Assembly (NCBI RefSeq): GCF_003025595.1 | Contig: NZ_PYMI01000002.1 | Location: 558,001-622,000, forward strand | Source of the DNA: Photobacterium ganghwense | Lineage (GTDB): Bacteria; Pseudomonadota; Gammaproteobacteria; Enterobacterales; Vibrionaceae | DNA: 64,000 nt | Direction: 5' to 3' | Part shown: piece by piece, positions 26,260 through 34,546 of the stretch | Numbering within the stretch: position 1 is the first letter of the stretch | Layout of the letters: every line of letters begins with the position of its first letter | Translations under genes and position numbers: made by a program | The notes under the pieces: generated by a model | Told to the model about the DNA's origin: nothing | What the model saw: the letters and a program-made list of their open reading frames with translations, nothing else | Database searches by the model: none

Positions 26260-26628
26260 TTAGTCATCAACACTGATGTCGGGGATAGGTAGGGCAGCGT
26301 TTAATACTCCTGTTAATGCGGCTTCTAGCGCATTCCAAATAGTGTTCACGATAGCATTCCAGACAGCCTCAAACAGGGCGATAGCACTACCAATAATCAC
26401 GTATGCAGATGCTGTTACCATCTCTTCTAGTCTATCGAGATAAACTTTTGCTTCCGATTCTTGGATATTGCCATTCACAAGGTGTTCGGCAATTTCCGCT
26501 GCGTATTCAACAGAACCTCGTGCTTGCGAGCGTATAAAAGCCTTTAGCTTCGGTTGATTAGAATCAAATAGAGATCTGACGTTTGTTGCCACATCACCTA
26601 CGACCTCGTCAATATTAAATTCACTCAT
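26260..26628 (-). CDS. Unknown small protein with hydrophobic/amphipathic C-terminus
   Basis: A 122-residue protein with a charged N-terminal half (helical, ~1-70) and a C-terminal segment rich in Ala/Ile/Leu/Trp (SAIALFEAVWNAIVNTIWN, ~81-99) that could be membrane-associated. Its ATG directly follows the TAG of the lipoprotein gene upstream, so the two are translationally coupled. I do not recognise a family. The AT-rich composition and the neighbouring defence operon suggest accessory DNA. Confidence 0.65.
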   Translation of the reverse strand: MSEFNIDEVVGDVATNVRSLFDSNQPKLKAFIRSQARGSVEYAAEIAEHLVNGNIQESEAKVYLDRLEEMVTASAYVIIGSAIALFEAVWNAIVNTIWNALEAALTGVLNAALPIPDISVDD

Positions 26629-27261
26629 CTATTCTTCTCCCTTCAAATCAAATAGTAACTGTTCATAAAAAGTCACAGCTTGCATGCTTACAGTGAAACC
26701 TTTCTTGGCTATTGCTACATGACCGGCTGTCGGGCACATGCCATTTTTAGGGGCTGGTTTAACCTCTACTTTTTCGCCTTTTGAATTTGTCCAAGATATG
26801 ATTGTAGGTTTAATGCCTTCCTCTGCATTAGCCATACTTGAGCATGCTTTATCAATGGCCTGTAAGTAAGTGATCTCGCCAAGCGCATTCAGGCTTGCTT
26901 TGTGATCGGCTTTCTCTAGTGCTTCGGTAAGTTCAAGAGCGGGCAAATTACTGCTTGAACTTTCTATGATCTTTTTTACGGCATCTGATTCGAGATCCGC
27001 TGGTGGAAGTCTTACTTCTATAAGGGTAGCTACAGACTCAAGCTTACCTATTAAAGCGGAGTAGGTGTCTTTTCTGGAGTCATACGAGCCATTTGGTGCG
27101 CCAAACTTCATGGAATCTAAGAGAGTCAAACCATCAATTAATGATGATTGTGATTCTTCTAAAATCTTATCTGATGGAGCAGGAGCAAGCTGTATCGTGC
27201 AGCCAATTAGCCCAATGCCTAACAAGCACGCAAAGCTCTTACTGACGGTTTTATTTAACAT
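26629..27261 (-). CDS. Unknown lipoprotein
   Basis: A 210-residue predicted lipoprotein with signal peptide and lipobox LIGC (C21). The mature part is mostly helical and acidic, with a paired-cysteine candidate (KACSSMANAEEG and NGMCPTAGH). It lies immediately upstream of the 122-residue gene, forming a two-gene operon. No family is recognised. The pair could be a small envelope-associated conflict or immunity module, but only its position next to a defence operon suggests that. Confidence 0.65.
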   Translation of the reverse strand: MLNKTVSKSFACLLGIGLIGCTIQLAPAPSDKILEESQSSLIDGLTLLDSMKFGAPNGSYDSRKDTYSALIGKLESVATLIEVRLPPADLESDAVKKIIESSSSNLPALELTEALEKADHKASLNALGEITYLQAIDKACSSMANAEEGIKPTIISWTNSKGEKVEVKPAPKNGMCPTAGHVAIAKKGFTVSMQAVTFYEQLLFDLKGEE

Positions 27262-28258
27262 AAGTAGTCCTTACTTTAGTCTATTTTTTATTGCAGTATG
27301 AATATAGAAGTTAAACCTTGATTACGCTGAGGTATTGTGCAAAAAAACAAATACAGGATGTAAATCAAAAGCACCAAGGCTTTGTTTATACCGAAGAAGA
27401 CCAAGCATTCAGACTTAAAACAGATACAAGCTACTATTTGGCGGTGACATCGGAAACACAAAAAGCCGGCTCGTGGGTAAAGCGACCACTTCAACTGATT
27501 CAGTGTGACGAAGCAGAACAAAGCCTAATGAAGTGGACTGTTGTTTCTGAGTAACACGTACTGATTAGCTAATCTTTTTGTTTCGCTACGCATCATTCAT
27601 CATTGATTGTGGTGTGTAGTGTTGCCCAGAGATCTGACGATTGTTGAATTGCTTGATAGGCGGAGTTTAGTCAATAATCTGGTGACCAAATTATTCTTAT
27701 GAAGGTTTACTGATATCTAAACACTTTTTGGGGCATAAACGTGCTAGCGGTGATCGTGCTGGTACGTCTCTGGACAAAACCTTGCCAGCGAGATCACTAA
27801 TTTAGCCAGCGCTAAATTACATCAGGTATGGCAAAGACGCCTCTCTTCGAAGCTTTGTATGAGCATGATACACCTCCATTTAGTTCACTAAATTCAGTTT
27901 TCCACTACAAACTAAATTCATTGCAATTCCTTAAGATTTTTTAGCTTTAGGCTAAACCGGTTCGATAACAGCTAAGAGCTTTGCCCAAAGAAGAATCGCA
28001 TCCATCCGGGACAGAAAGATTTCCTTACGAGTCTGACTTCGTGCTTACAGGAGAATTCGCTATCGGCCAACGAAAGTTAATGCCCCATAAGCAGATCTGT
28101 TCCTTGGCAAACTGGATGAATACATGATTTCACATCAGCGACTTATTCGCAGCATTCTTAGAAACAACGCCTCTAGCAAACTAAAATTATTATTCCCCAT
28201 AGCGGCTACTACTGCTTTCTAAAAAGCCGCTCGGGGAGCATCATATCAATTCCACTCG
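27262..28258. other. Gene-poor, AT-rich gap inside the accessory region
   Basis: About 1 kb separates the lipoprotein gene from the end of the ATPase gene. Besides the short frame at 27318-27554, I see no intact gene. Short protein-like stretches without starts suggest decayed cargo. No transposase or integrase fragment could be identified. Confidence 0.5.
27318..27554 (+). pseudogene. Short frame, possible gene remnant
   Basis: A 78-codon frame that would need a TTG start and has no ribosome-binding site. Its composition (for example TDTSYYLAVTSETQKAGSWV) looks protein-like, so it may be the C-terminal remnant of a gene cut by the arrival of the neighbouring genes. No family is recognised. 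Confidence 0.3.
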
Positions 28259-31200
28259 TTAGCCTTGTCCCACAACTCCAAAGCTTTCAAGTTGCAAAAA
28301 TTTTGAATTGAAGACATCGGTAGGAATCTTACGCTTGAGTAAACCAAAGAAGTTTTCATCATGTGTGGAAATAATGATTTGCTTATTAAATCTTTCCGAG
28401 ACGTTTCGCAACAAATCAATAGTAGCCAGAACATTAATGGAGTCCATTGACTGAATTGGGTCATCAATCATTATCACGTCCAGAGGTGTTCCAGATTTGT
28501 CCGTCGCGTGTAAAGCGTTAGCAAGAAAAACGCTCAGGCTAAGAATATTGAGCTGAGCGGCACTGAAATATAGCATTGGAGAAATTATGTCACCTCTCTC
28601 ATCTTGCAATACAATATTCAATCCCGGCTTTTCATAAGATTCAAAGTCAACTATAAATTGAACAGTTTTGAATGACGGATGCGGATCAATTTTGCTGTAA
28701 ATGGCATTAATCAAGTCGGTAAAAAAGAACTCTTTAACCCTCTCCTTCAGCTTCGATACAACGCTCTCTCTTTCAGCTGTGAGCTTACTTTCTACTAATC
28801 TATGTAGAGAAAGATCATGCTCGACCACTTTTAACTGGTCTCGCAACTTTAAACCATCAAAGTAAGGTTTGAACGTCTTAAGCTGCTCCGTCAGTAAATC
28901 AAATGATTGGATTTTGGCGGCCAGTACATTATCACGACGAAGTAGCTCTGGTGTCAGTTCATTGATTTCCCGTTCGATTAGATCAGGATCCTTTCCGAGA
29001 GGCTTTCCGGCTAGCCGATCAACAGTTTGAACAAACGTAGTGATAGCAGCCTCAGTATCATTCAGATGCCTGACTGCTTCGTCTTTATTAGACGCTAAAA
29101 CCGCAAAATCAATCCAATTACCTTCCGAATTCATTATGCTTTGAAGTTCGTTACACTCGCCTAATAGTTGGGCAAGTTGTTCACCCAGCTCATTAATTTT
29201 TTTTGTTAGTTCAGTTTTTTTTCTATCGCAGCTTAAGGCAAGGGTCCTGCTCTCAGCAACAGCTTCTTTGGAGATAAAGGCTTTAACTTTTTCATACGAG
29301 GTTTTGTTCGTTATCTCGTGTATCAGGTTTACTAATCCCAATATCTGATTTTCGAGAATTTGAATTTGGGTACGGAGCGAAGTAACCGAATGTTCGACTG
29401 AGGCCAGTTGCTGCGACAAAAAAGGTCGTCGCTCCGATGCAACAGCTAACTCCGCGTCGACGCGTTTTCTCAATTCTTGCGAGTCAACATCCCAAACCCT
29501 CTCTTTCAATGACTTAAGCGTACGCTCAGCTGTATCAACACTTGCTGCAAGACGTGTTCTTTGACTCTCTAACTCAGTGACCCGTGAACTAAAATCATTG
29601 AGCTTCTGTCGTAACGACGATAAGTGTTCTGAATGTTTCTTCTGGGCCTCATCAACATGAGAATCAATTTCTGCTGAAAGCGACTGGATACGAAGTGCGA
29701 TATTCTCTAACTCTTGTGCATTCTGCTTTGCAACTAACGTTAGCAAGTCATTATTCTTAACCGCTGCGATTAAGGCATCAGATGTTGGGTGGGGTAGTCG
29801 GCACAGTGGACACTTAGCGCTGGGCCATTTTGAGAGGTAAGAGATACCGAGTGAAACAAGGCTCTCGACAGCTTCCATTTGCTGAGTAAGAGCTACTTGA
29901 GTCGTTTTAATCGACTGGTCGTGTAAGCGTAATGCAGCTAATTCTTCATGAGCAACCTGAACTTTGACGATGAAGTCATCGGGCAAGCCTAGGTAGCTGG
30001 TATCACCATATAGCAGGGTATCAGCAGTGATTGGCAAGGAGGGGATCTTGTTAAGTTGCGAAGCAACGGCGTCCAGCTCCGCTACAGTGAGCTGGAGGGA
30101 AGTGAGCTTGGCACTTAAGTCAACTTTCAGCCCAATCAGGCCGGCTTCTCTGGCAGCAATTTCGGAGTAAATAGCTGGACTAGTTGCGATCAATGACTGA
30201 AGCTCCAACGCCCTTTGATCGAGATCTGCAATTGATTTCTTGGTGCCAACGGCAGATGTTTCGGCCGTTTTAAGCTCCGCGGTTAATCGGTTTTTTTCTG
30301 CGGTTAGTGCAGGCAATTGACCAACAGATTGTACTCTAACCTCTTCATCAGCAATAAACGAAGGAACCTGGGCAATAACCTCCTCCAGAACTTTCAACTC
30401 ATCACTAATTGACTGCCATTCAGTAAGGCCGCGACTATGTGCTGCAGTGAGCTGTTGATATTTGACTGAATCCTGCAAGCCTTTCGATAGACTGTTGACA
30501 TATGAATTCTGCTGCGGCAATAACTCTAGATTACGCTTAAAGCCAGGAAGCCCTGATAATTGTAGCAATAACGCAGCATGTCGTTGTTGAGTCGCAGCCC
30601 GCTCAGCATTAAGCGCTTGCGTCCGAGTGACGATCGATAACAGTATTTGGTGTTCAGCAAGCGTATCAAAGTTCTCATCGACAAAGACAATTGCTTCACC
30701 TTGAGAGTTAAGGGCGGCTGCAAGAGTATTAAAGTCTTCGAATATTCGGGAGTCGACCGGATTATTTAGCTGAGACTCGATTCTTGATCGCTCGGCCAGC
30801 AGCGTAACGATTTTCGATTCGTTCTCATTGATTAGCAAGGTCATTTCTTGGCGTAGAGTTTCAGCACTTCCACCAAAAAAACCCATGAAAAGATCATATC
30901 TTTCCTGAGGTTTTGCCTCGCGAAGGAAACGGTCGATTGCGTCTTGGGATAGTATAACTCTCTTGTAGACTTCTACATCTTCACTTTTCTTAGTTGCCTT
31001 AAAAGTGAGATCGCTTGAGTTCGACCTTGGCTTTTTCAGCTTTCGTTCGAATTTTTTCGTGGTTGTGATTACAGATACGTACGTAGGCACGTCATCCAAC
31101 ACCTCCGTATTTCGAAGTATCTTTTGAGGAACCTGAAGTTGCTTTGTGCCTTTTGCCGCCAGCTCATTATTTTTCTTATTGTGACTATTGGTATACCTCT

Positions 31201-31381
31201 CAAGATTATCAGTGAAAGCCCATTCTACGGCATCGTAAAAAGAGCTCTTGCCGAATCCATTAGGGGCATAAATAGCAACAAAATTCGACGGCTCACCACT
31301 CTCATTTGTAAAATCAAAGGTCCCGTCTTTTTTGTACTTGTAAGCGCGGAAGCCCTCGATCTCAACTTTTTTTATTTTCAT
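28259..31381 (-). CDS. lmuB: Rad50/SMC-like ATPase of an ABC three-component (Lamassu-type) system
   Basis: A 1040-residue ABC ATPase of the SbcC/Rad50/SMC group. The N-terminus has the Walker A YAPNGFGKSS (K45), and long coiled coils run from ~180 to ~520 and ~545 to ~900. The centre carries a zinc hook C524-P-L-C527 (KCPLCRLPHP). The C-terminus has a signature-like YFSAAQLNILSLSVFLA, the Walker B/D-loop VIMIDDPIQSMDS (D973/D974) and the H-loop STHDEN. In ABC-3C/Lamassu systems this subunit senses foreign DNA ends or structures and controls the effector. It is the last gene of the four-gene operon and its start overlaps the middle-component gene by 20 bases. Confidence 0.88.
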   Translation of the reverse strand: MKIKKVEIEGFRAYKYKKDGTFDFTNESGEPSNFVAIYAPNGFGKSSFYDAVEWAFTDNLERYTNSHNKKNNELAAKGTKQLQVPQKILRNTEVLDDVPTYVSVITTTKKFERKLKKPRSNSSDLTFKATKKSEDVEVYKRVILSQDAIDRFLREAKPQERYDLFMGFFGGSAETLRQEMTLLINENESKIVTLLAERSRIESQLNNPVDSRIFEDFNTLAAALNSQGEAIVFVDENFDTLAEHQILLSIVTRTQALNAERAATQQRHAALLLQLSGLPGFKRNLELLPQQNSYVNSLSKGLQDSVKYQQLTAAHSRGLTEWQSISDELKVLEEVIAQVPSFIADEEVRVQSVGQLPALTAEKNRLTAELKTAETSAVGTKKSIADLDQRALELQSLIATSPAIYSEIAAREAGLIGLKVDLSAKLTSLQLTVAELDAVASQLNKIPSLPITADTLLYGDTSYLGLPDDFIVKVQVAHEELAALRLHDQSIKTTQVALTQQMEAVESLVSLGISYLSKWPSAKCPLCRLPHPTSDALIAAVKNNDLLTLVAKQNAQELENIALRIQSLSAEIDSHVDEAQKKHSEHLSSLRQKLNDFSSRVTELESQRTRLAASVDTAERTLKSLKERVWDVDSQELRKRVDAELAVASERRPFLSQQLASVEHSVTSLRTQIQILENQILGLVNLIHEITNKTSYEKVKAFISKEAVAESRTLALSCDRKKTELTKKINELGEQLAQLLGECNELQSIMNSEGNWIDFAVLASNKDEAVRHLNDTEAAITTFVQTVDRLAGKPLGKDPDLIEREINELTPELLRRDNVLAAKIQSFDLLTEQLKTFKPYFDGLKLRDQLKVVEHDLSLHRLVESKLTAERESVVSKLKERVKEFFFTDLINAIYSKIDPHPSFKTVQFIVDFESYEKPGLNIVLQDERGDIISPMLYFSAAQLNILSLSVFLANALHATDKSGTPLDVIMIDDPIQSMDSINVLATIDLLRNVSERFNKQIIISTHDENFFGLLKRKIPTDVFNSKFLQLESFGVVGQG

Positions 31382-31907
31382 TTTCTGACAAAAACTCGAT
31401 TAGTTTGTTGATCATTTCACTGCGCGCTTCTTTCGCACCAACACTGGAACCTGAGGGTACACCTTTTACAATTGCTGCAATGGGTGTTTCTAAGTCATCT
31501 TTGGAATTATACGAAACTGGTGCTAGCTCGAGATCCGTTCCCAATAACGCTACGTTTACCAATTTTTCAACATCCGGAGAATCAGGTAACTCACCGAGCC
31601 CATCCAATATGATCTTCCTTGCCGCGTAGCGGTCATTTTGAATTACATATTTATCCCGAATCTCAAGGCTATCTGGGCACATCAAAATCAAATACACATT
31701 CCATTTTGAATGCCCTCCTTCTGGCTTAAACCTAACTGATACTATGCTTTGAATTGCCTGCCAGTTCATCATGACGTCAGTTGACGACTCAAACCAACAA
31801 ACGATACAAGTTAAAAAGGATTGGCTAGAAGCAAACAACTCAAACCTGACCCCATCGACTTCGGAGGTCAGAAAGTTAAAGTCGTGCTCCCTACTTAATA
31901 ACTTCAT
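31362..31907 (-). CDS. lmuC: ABC-3C middle component (LmuC-like)
   Basis: A 181-residue protein between the effector and ATPase genes. It matches, from memory, the middle component of ABC three-component systems: a WFESSTDVMMNWQAIQS segment (~38-54), a WNVYLILMCPD strand and the conserved IQNDRYAARKIILDGL motif (~87-102). The C-terminus is polar. It probably links the ATPase to the effector. Its start overlaps the protease gene by 17 bases and its end overlaps the ATPase gene by 20 bases, which indicates tight stoichiometric co-expression. Confidence 0.78.
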   Translation of the reverse strand: MKLLSREHDFNFLTSEVDGVRFELFASSQSFLTCIVCWFESSTDVMMNWQAIQSIVSVRFKPEGGHSKWNVYLILMCPDSLEIRDKYVIQNDRYAARKIILDGLGELPDSPDVEKLVNVALLGTDLELAPVSYNSKDDLETPIAAIVKGVPSGSSVGAKEARSEMINKLIEFLSENENKKS

Positions 31908-33159
31908 TATAATAATCCCTGAATATTTTCAGTTGCTCGCTCGGACGGGCAAGCCCATACTCGCGATGCTTTTTCAGCACATACTTATTGCGCAACCCTT
32001 TCATATGCGCGACCGTGTAAGTCTTATATACTTGGCTGTGCACATCATCAATTCTTCCACCAGTTCCTGGTGTAGGGGCTGAGGCAATATCGTCAATAAC
32101 CTCTTCCAAGTCTTCCTCGTCTGGAAGACAGGGAGCCTCCTCTTGAGGAGAGCTAATAATCATAATTCCATGTTCGTCCAACGTGGACCTTGCTGCTTTC
32201 AAAATCTCCGAAAGATGTCTAATCCAGTGAGCATTACTGCCAGAGTAGACAAACCTGCGTCGCTTCTCCAAACCCTTTATGTAGTCCTCATCAATATTTG
32301 TTGGCTCATCAATCAAAGCGCAAACGATTGCAAATTCAAAATATGCAATCCACAGATCTCTATCCAACACAGCAGCTTGAGTTTCATGACCCACCAGCAA
32401 CTTTTTGTTGTAGCGCGTCATCAGTTCATGCGGAGGTGGCAGCCCCAGAGCTATCAGTGCATCGGCATACTCATGCAGCTTTTTGTTAAGTTTCACTAGA
32501 TTGTCTGGATTTGCGGCATTGAAATAAAAAAGATCATCCTTAAGCTGTGAAAAGCACGCCATGAAGCTAGGAGCCATTAAGGCAAGATCATACTGAGCAA
32601 TGATTTCTTCGAAGATGTCCACGGAAAAGCAACGTATGCGGCCCCATCGCAGATTCTCGTCTTCATCATCCATTCGAGACTCAACACCCACCAGGTAAGG
32701 GTAACCGTTGCACACGTGATACAGACCGCCACCAGACATGCCAACAATCGCATCTTGCGCTGGACTGTTGTTGAGATTACAAACCACTACATTATTAAGC
32801 ATGCTATTTTGGACGCCTGTATAAATCTTGTAGGGTATATCGGTATTGGTGTTAGTGTCAGGAAATCCCACAAATGAAAGCGCAGCCCCTGATGGCAAAT
32901 TTCCTAACCAATTACGCTGCTTTACATTCTGTTGAAATTCAACCTTTATTACTGCGCAATCAAGTGTTGGGTGCAGATATGGCTCATCAATTATTTGAAG
33001 CGAAACTCCACTTCGGGTGACTTTATTGGTCGCGCTCAATACATGCTTGGCTGTGAATACATAAGTGTAGTCCTGCGAGAGCGCACCAACGAGAACTCCG
33101 CTTCCGCCGTTTATTTTTACAGCATAAGAAATTATCAGCTCATCAGGCGTCATGTTCAA
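31891..33159 (-). CDS. lmuA: Trypsin-like serine protease with ABC-3C C-terminal domain (effector)
   Basis: A 422-residue protein. The first ~190 residues form a trypsin/chymotrypsin-like domain with the triad H39 (TAKHVL), D67 (LDCAVI) and S142 (GMSGGGL). There is no signal peptide, so it acts in the cytoplasm. The remaining ~230 residues are helical, with WIAYFEFAIVCALI and FVYSGSNAHWIRHLSEIL as found in the C-terminal docking domain of ABC-3C effectors. The domain order protease-CTD suggests a protease activated by the ATPase complex during infection that cleaves cell or phage proteins (inference). An alternative ATG lies two codons downstream. It overlaps its neighbours by 17 bases at both ends. 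Confidence 0.82.
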   Translation of the reverse strand: MNMTPDELIISYAVKINGGSGVLVGALSQDYTYVFTAKHVLSATNKVTRSGVSLQIIDEPYLHPTLDCAVIKVEFQQNVKQRNWLGNLPSGAALSFVGFPDTNTNTDIPYKIYTGVQNSMLNNVVVCNLNNSPAQDAIVGMSGGGLYHVCNGYPYLVGVESRMDDEDENLRWGRIRCFSVDIFEEIIAQYDLALMAPSFMACFSQLKDDLFYFNAANPDNLVKLNKKLHEYADALIALGLPPPHELMTRYNKKLLVGHETQAAVLDRDLWIAYFEFAIVCALIDEPTNIDEDYIKGLEKRRRFVYSGSNAHWIRHLSEILKAARSTLDEHGIMIISSPQEEAPCLPDEEDLEEVIDDIASAPTPGTGGRIDDVHSQVYKTYTVAHMKGLRNKYVLKKHREYGLARPSEQLKIFRDYYNEVIK

Positions 33160-34201
33160 ACTCTATCTGACCAACAACATCCAAGCGTCCAGCATATTGA
33201 TGCTGCTCATTGGGAAGCAACATTGAAGCAGCGACTTCAGGGTAGTTGAAACAAATTTTTCCATCCCCAGCAGCGAGAATTCTTGCAATTGTTCTTTTAT
33301 TGGGCAGTCCGTGCCTTGCCCCGTTAGTGGAGATAACGTAATGCGTAGCAGAAATCATACTCAAAAAATCAGAACTGGTATTGTATTGACTTCCGTGATG
33401 CGAAATTTTCACTAAGCTCAGCTGCAACTTGTTCTGCTCGTTATAACCTAGTTGCTTTAAGCTTTCGACAATGCAGGTATCATAGGCATCCCCCAAGAAT
33501 AACATTCTCTGATCGTCTGCCTGTAGCATGAAAGCGATTGAGCTTCCATTGGCTATTGAGGTGTCGCTCTCGAAACTGTCGTCCACCCAGAGCTGTTCCA
33601 AACTCAGAGAGTAGTCGGTCACATCCGCGGATGTGTTAGGTGAGGTTTTTTCTACTGGCCAAATACACAGGAGCTTTCGAAGCTGAGTTTCATTTGGTGA
33701 TAATATTTTAAACGTAAAAGGGCCTTTGACTATTTTCTGCCCAGCCATAATTATATGGCTACGTTCTACTCCTAGCTCATCTAGGAGATCTTCAAATTTT
33801 TTCCCTTGTCGAACACTCGTGTCAGGAGATGAATCTGGCAAATAAATGTCATTCGCTGGAATTTCAGGGAAACTGAAGTGATCCGTAATTAATCTTGACG
33901 AATTAAACCAAACACTTTTTACAAGCTGACCGTAACCAGGAGATTTTAAAGCCTTGAGAAGCCCACCGATGTGATCATCATCAATATGAGTCAAAATAAC
34001 TAAGTCAATATGCTGATTCAGTGCTTTGATCTCGTCGAGCAACTTGCACAATTCGCCTTTCATACGGTCCTGCTGGCCGTATTTGAAAGTTCCGGCATTT
34101 CCACCATCGATAAGAAGGTTGAATGTACCGTGAGGCCCTTTATGGGTTACCAGAATGCAATCCCCATGATTCGCCTTCAAAACGCGTACACTGATAGCCA
34201 T
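33143..34201 (-). CDS. Metallo-beta-lactamase-fold hydrolase of the ABC-3C/Lamassu operon
   Basis: A 352-residue MBL-fold protein similar to the ComEC/Rec2 C-terminal nuclease-like group. It has LLIDGGNAG (~29-37), the metal motif THIDDDHIGG (H72, D74, D76, H77), GSSIAFMLQ, MLFLGDAYD and KISHHGSQYNTSS. I chose the ATG at 34201 because a near-perfect AAGGAGG lies six bases upstream; the longer frame to 34234 would bury it. It is the first gene of the operon. In the hydrolase-protease variety of Lamassu such a hydrolase is paired with the protease; it may act on nucleic acid or a nucleotide (inference). Confidence 0.82.
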   Translation of the reverse strand: MAISVRVLKANHGDCILVTHKGPHGTFNLLIDGGNAGTFKYGQQDRMKGELCKLLDEIKALNQHIDLVILTHIDDDHIGGLLKALKSPGYGQLVKSVWFNSSRLITDHFSFPEIPANDIYLPDSSPDTSVRQGKKFEDLLDELGVERSHIIMAGQKIVKGPFTFKILSPNETQLRKLLCIWPVEKTSPNTSADVTDYSLSLEQLWVDDSFESDTSIANGSSIAFMLQADDQRMLFLGDAYDTCIVESLKQLGYNEQNKLQLSLVKISHHGSQYNTSSDFLSMISATHYVISTNGARHGLPNKRTIARILAAGDGKICFNYPEVAASMLLPNEQHQYAGRLDVVGQIEFEHDA

Positions 34202-34546
34202 TAAACCTCCTTTTCGAAACGGTGATCTGATCAATAGTGGACACTCTGTATCATTACTAAAAGTTGTTCAACTAATACAGCTCAATCTGCCTGTAAAGCA
34301 ACGTTGTAACACGGAATGGAGCAAATGTGAGTTAGAACAAACAATGCATAAGAAGCGATCTTCTTGGCATAGGTGAAGTGACTTTTTGGCGAATGGTGAG
34401 GTATCTCAGTAAAGTAGTGAAAATGCGTTGTATTGTTGGCAAAGGGCGGGAGAAAAGGCATCCAGAATGGATGCCTTGGAAAGATTGATGTGATCAAAAT
34501 TTGGTCTTTGATATGAATTTACTGAACTCAATACCCAATAACGTGC
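34202..34546. other. Gap between the defence operon and the symporter gene
   Basis: These 345 bases should contain the promoter of the leftward ABC-3C operon and the terminator of the leftward symporter gene (34455-34477). No coding frame is supported, and no integrase attachment site or tRNA end was recognised. Confidence 0.5.
34455..34477 (-). terminator. Rho-independent terminator of the symporter operon
   Basis: The stem AAGGCATCC / GGATGCCTT with loop AGAAT is followed, on the minus strand, by a TTTTCT tract. The stem is nearly the same as that of the cyo terminator. Confidence 0.8.

Noticed and set aside
28259..31381. Housekeeping SbcC or RecN
   Set aside because: No sbcD/mre11 partner gene; the neighbours are a middle component and a protease, which fits ABC-3C/Lamassu.
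31891..33159. Periplasmic DegP/HtrA-type protease
   Set aside because: There is no signal peptide or PDZ domain, and the C-terminal half is a helical docking domain encoded in a defence operon.
33143..34201. ComEC competence protein
   Set aside because: It has only the MBL domain and no membrane competence domain, and it is coupled to the protease gene.
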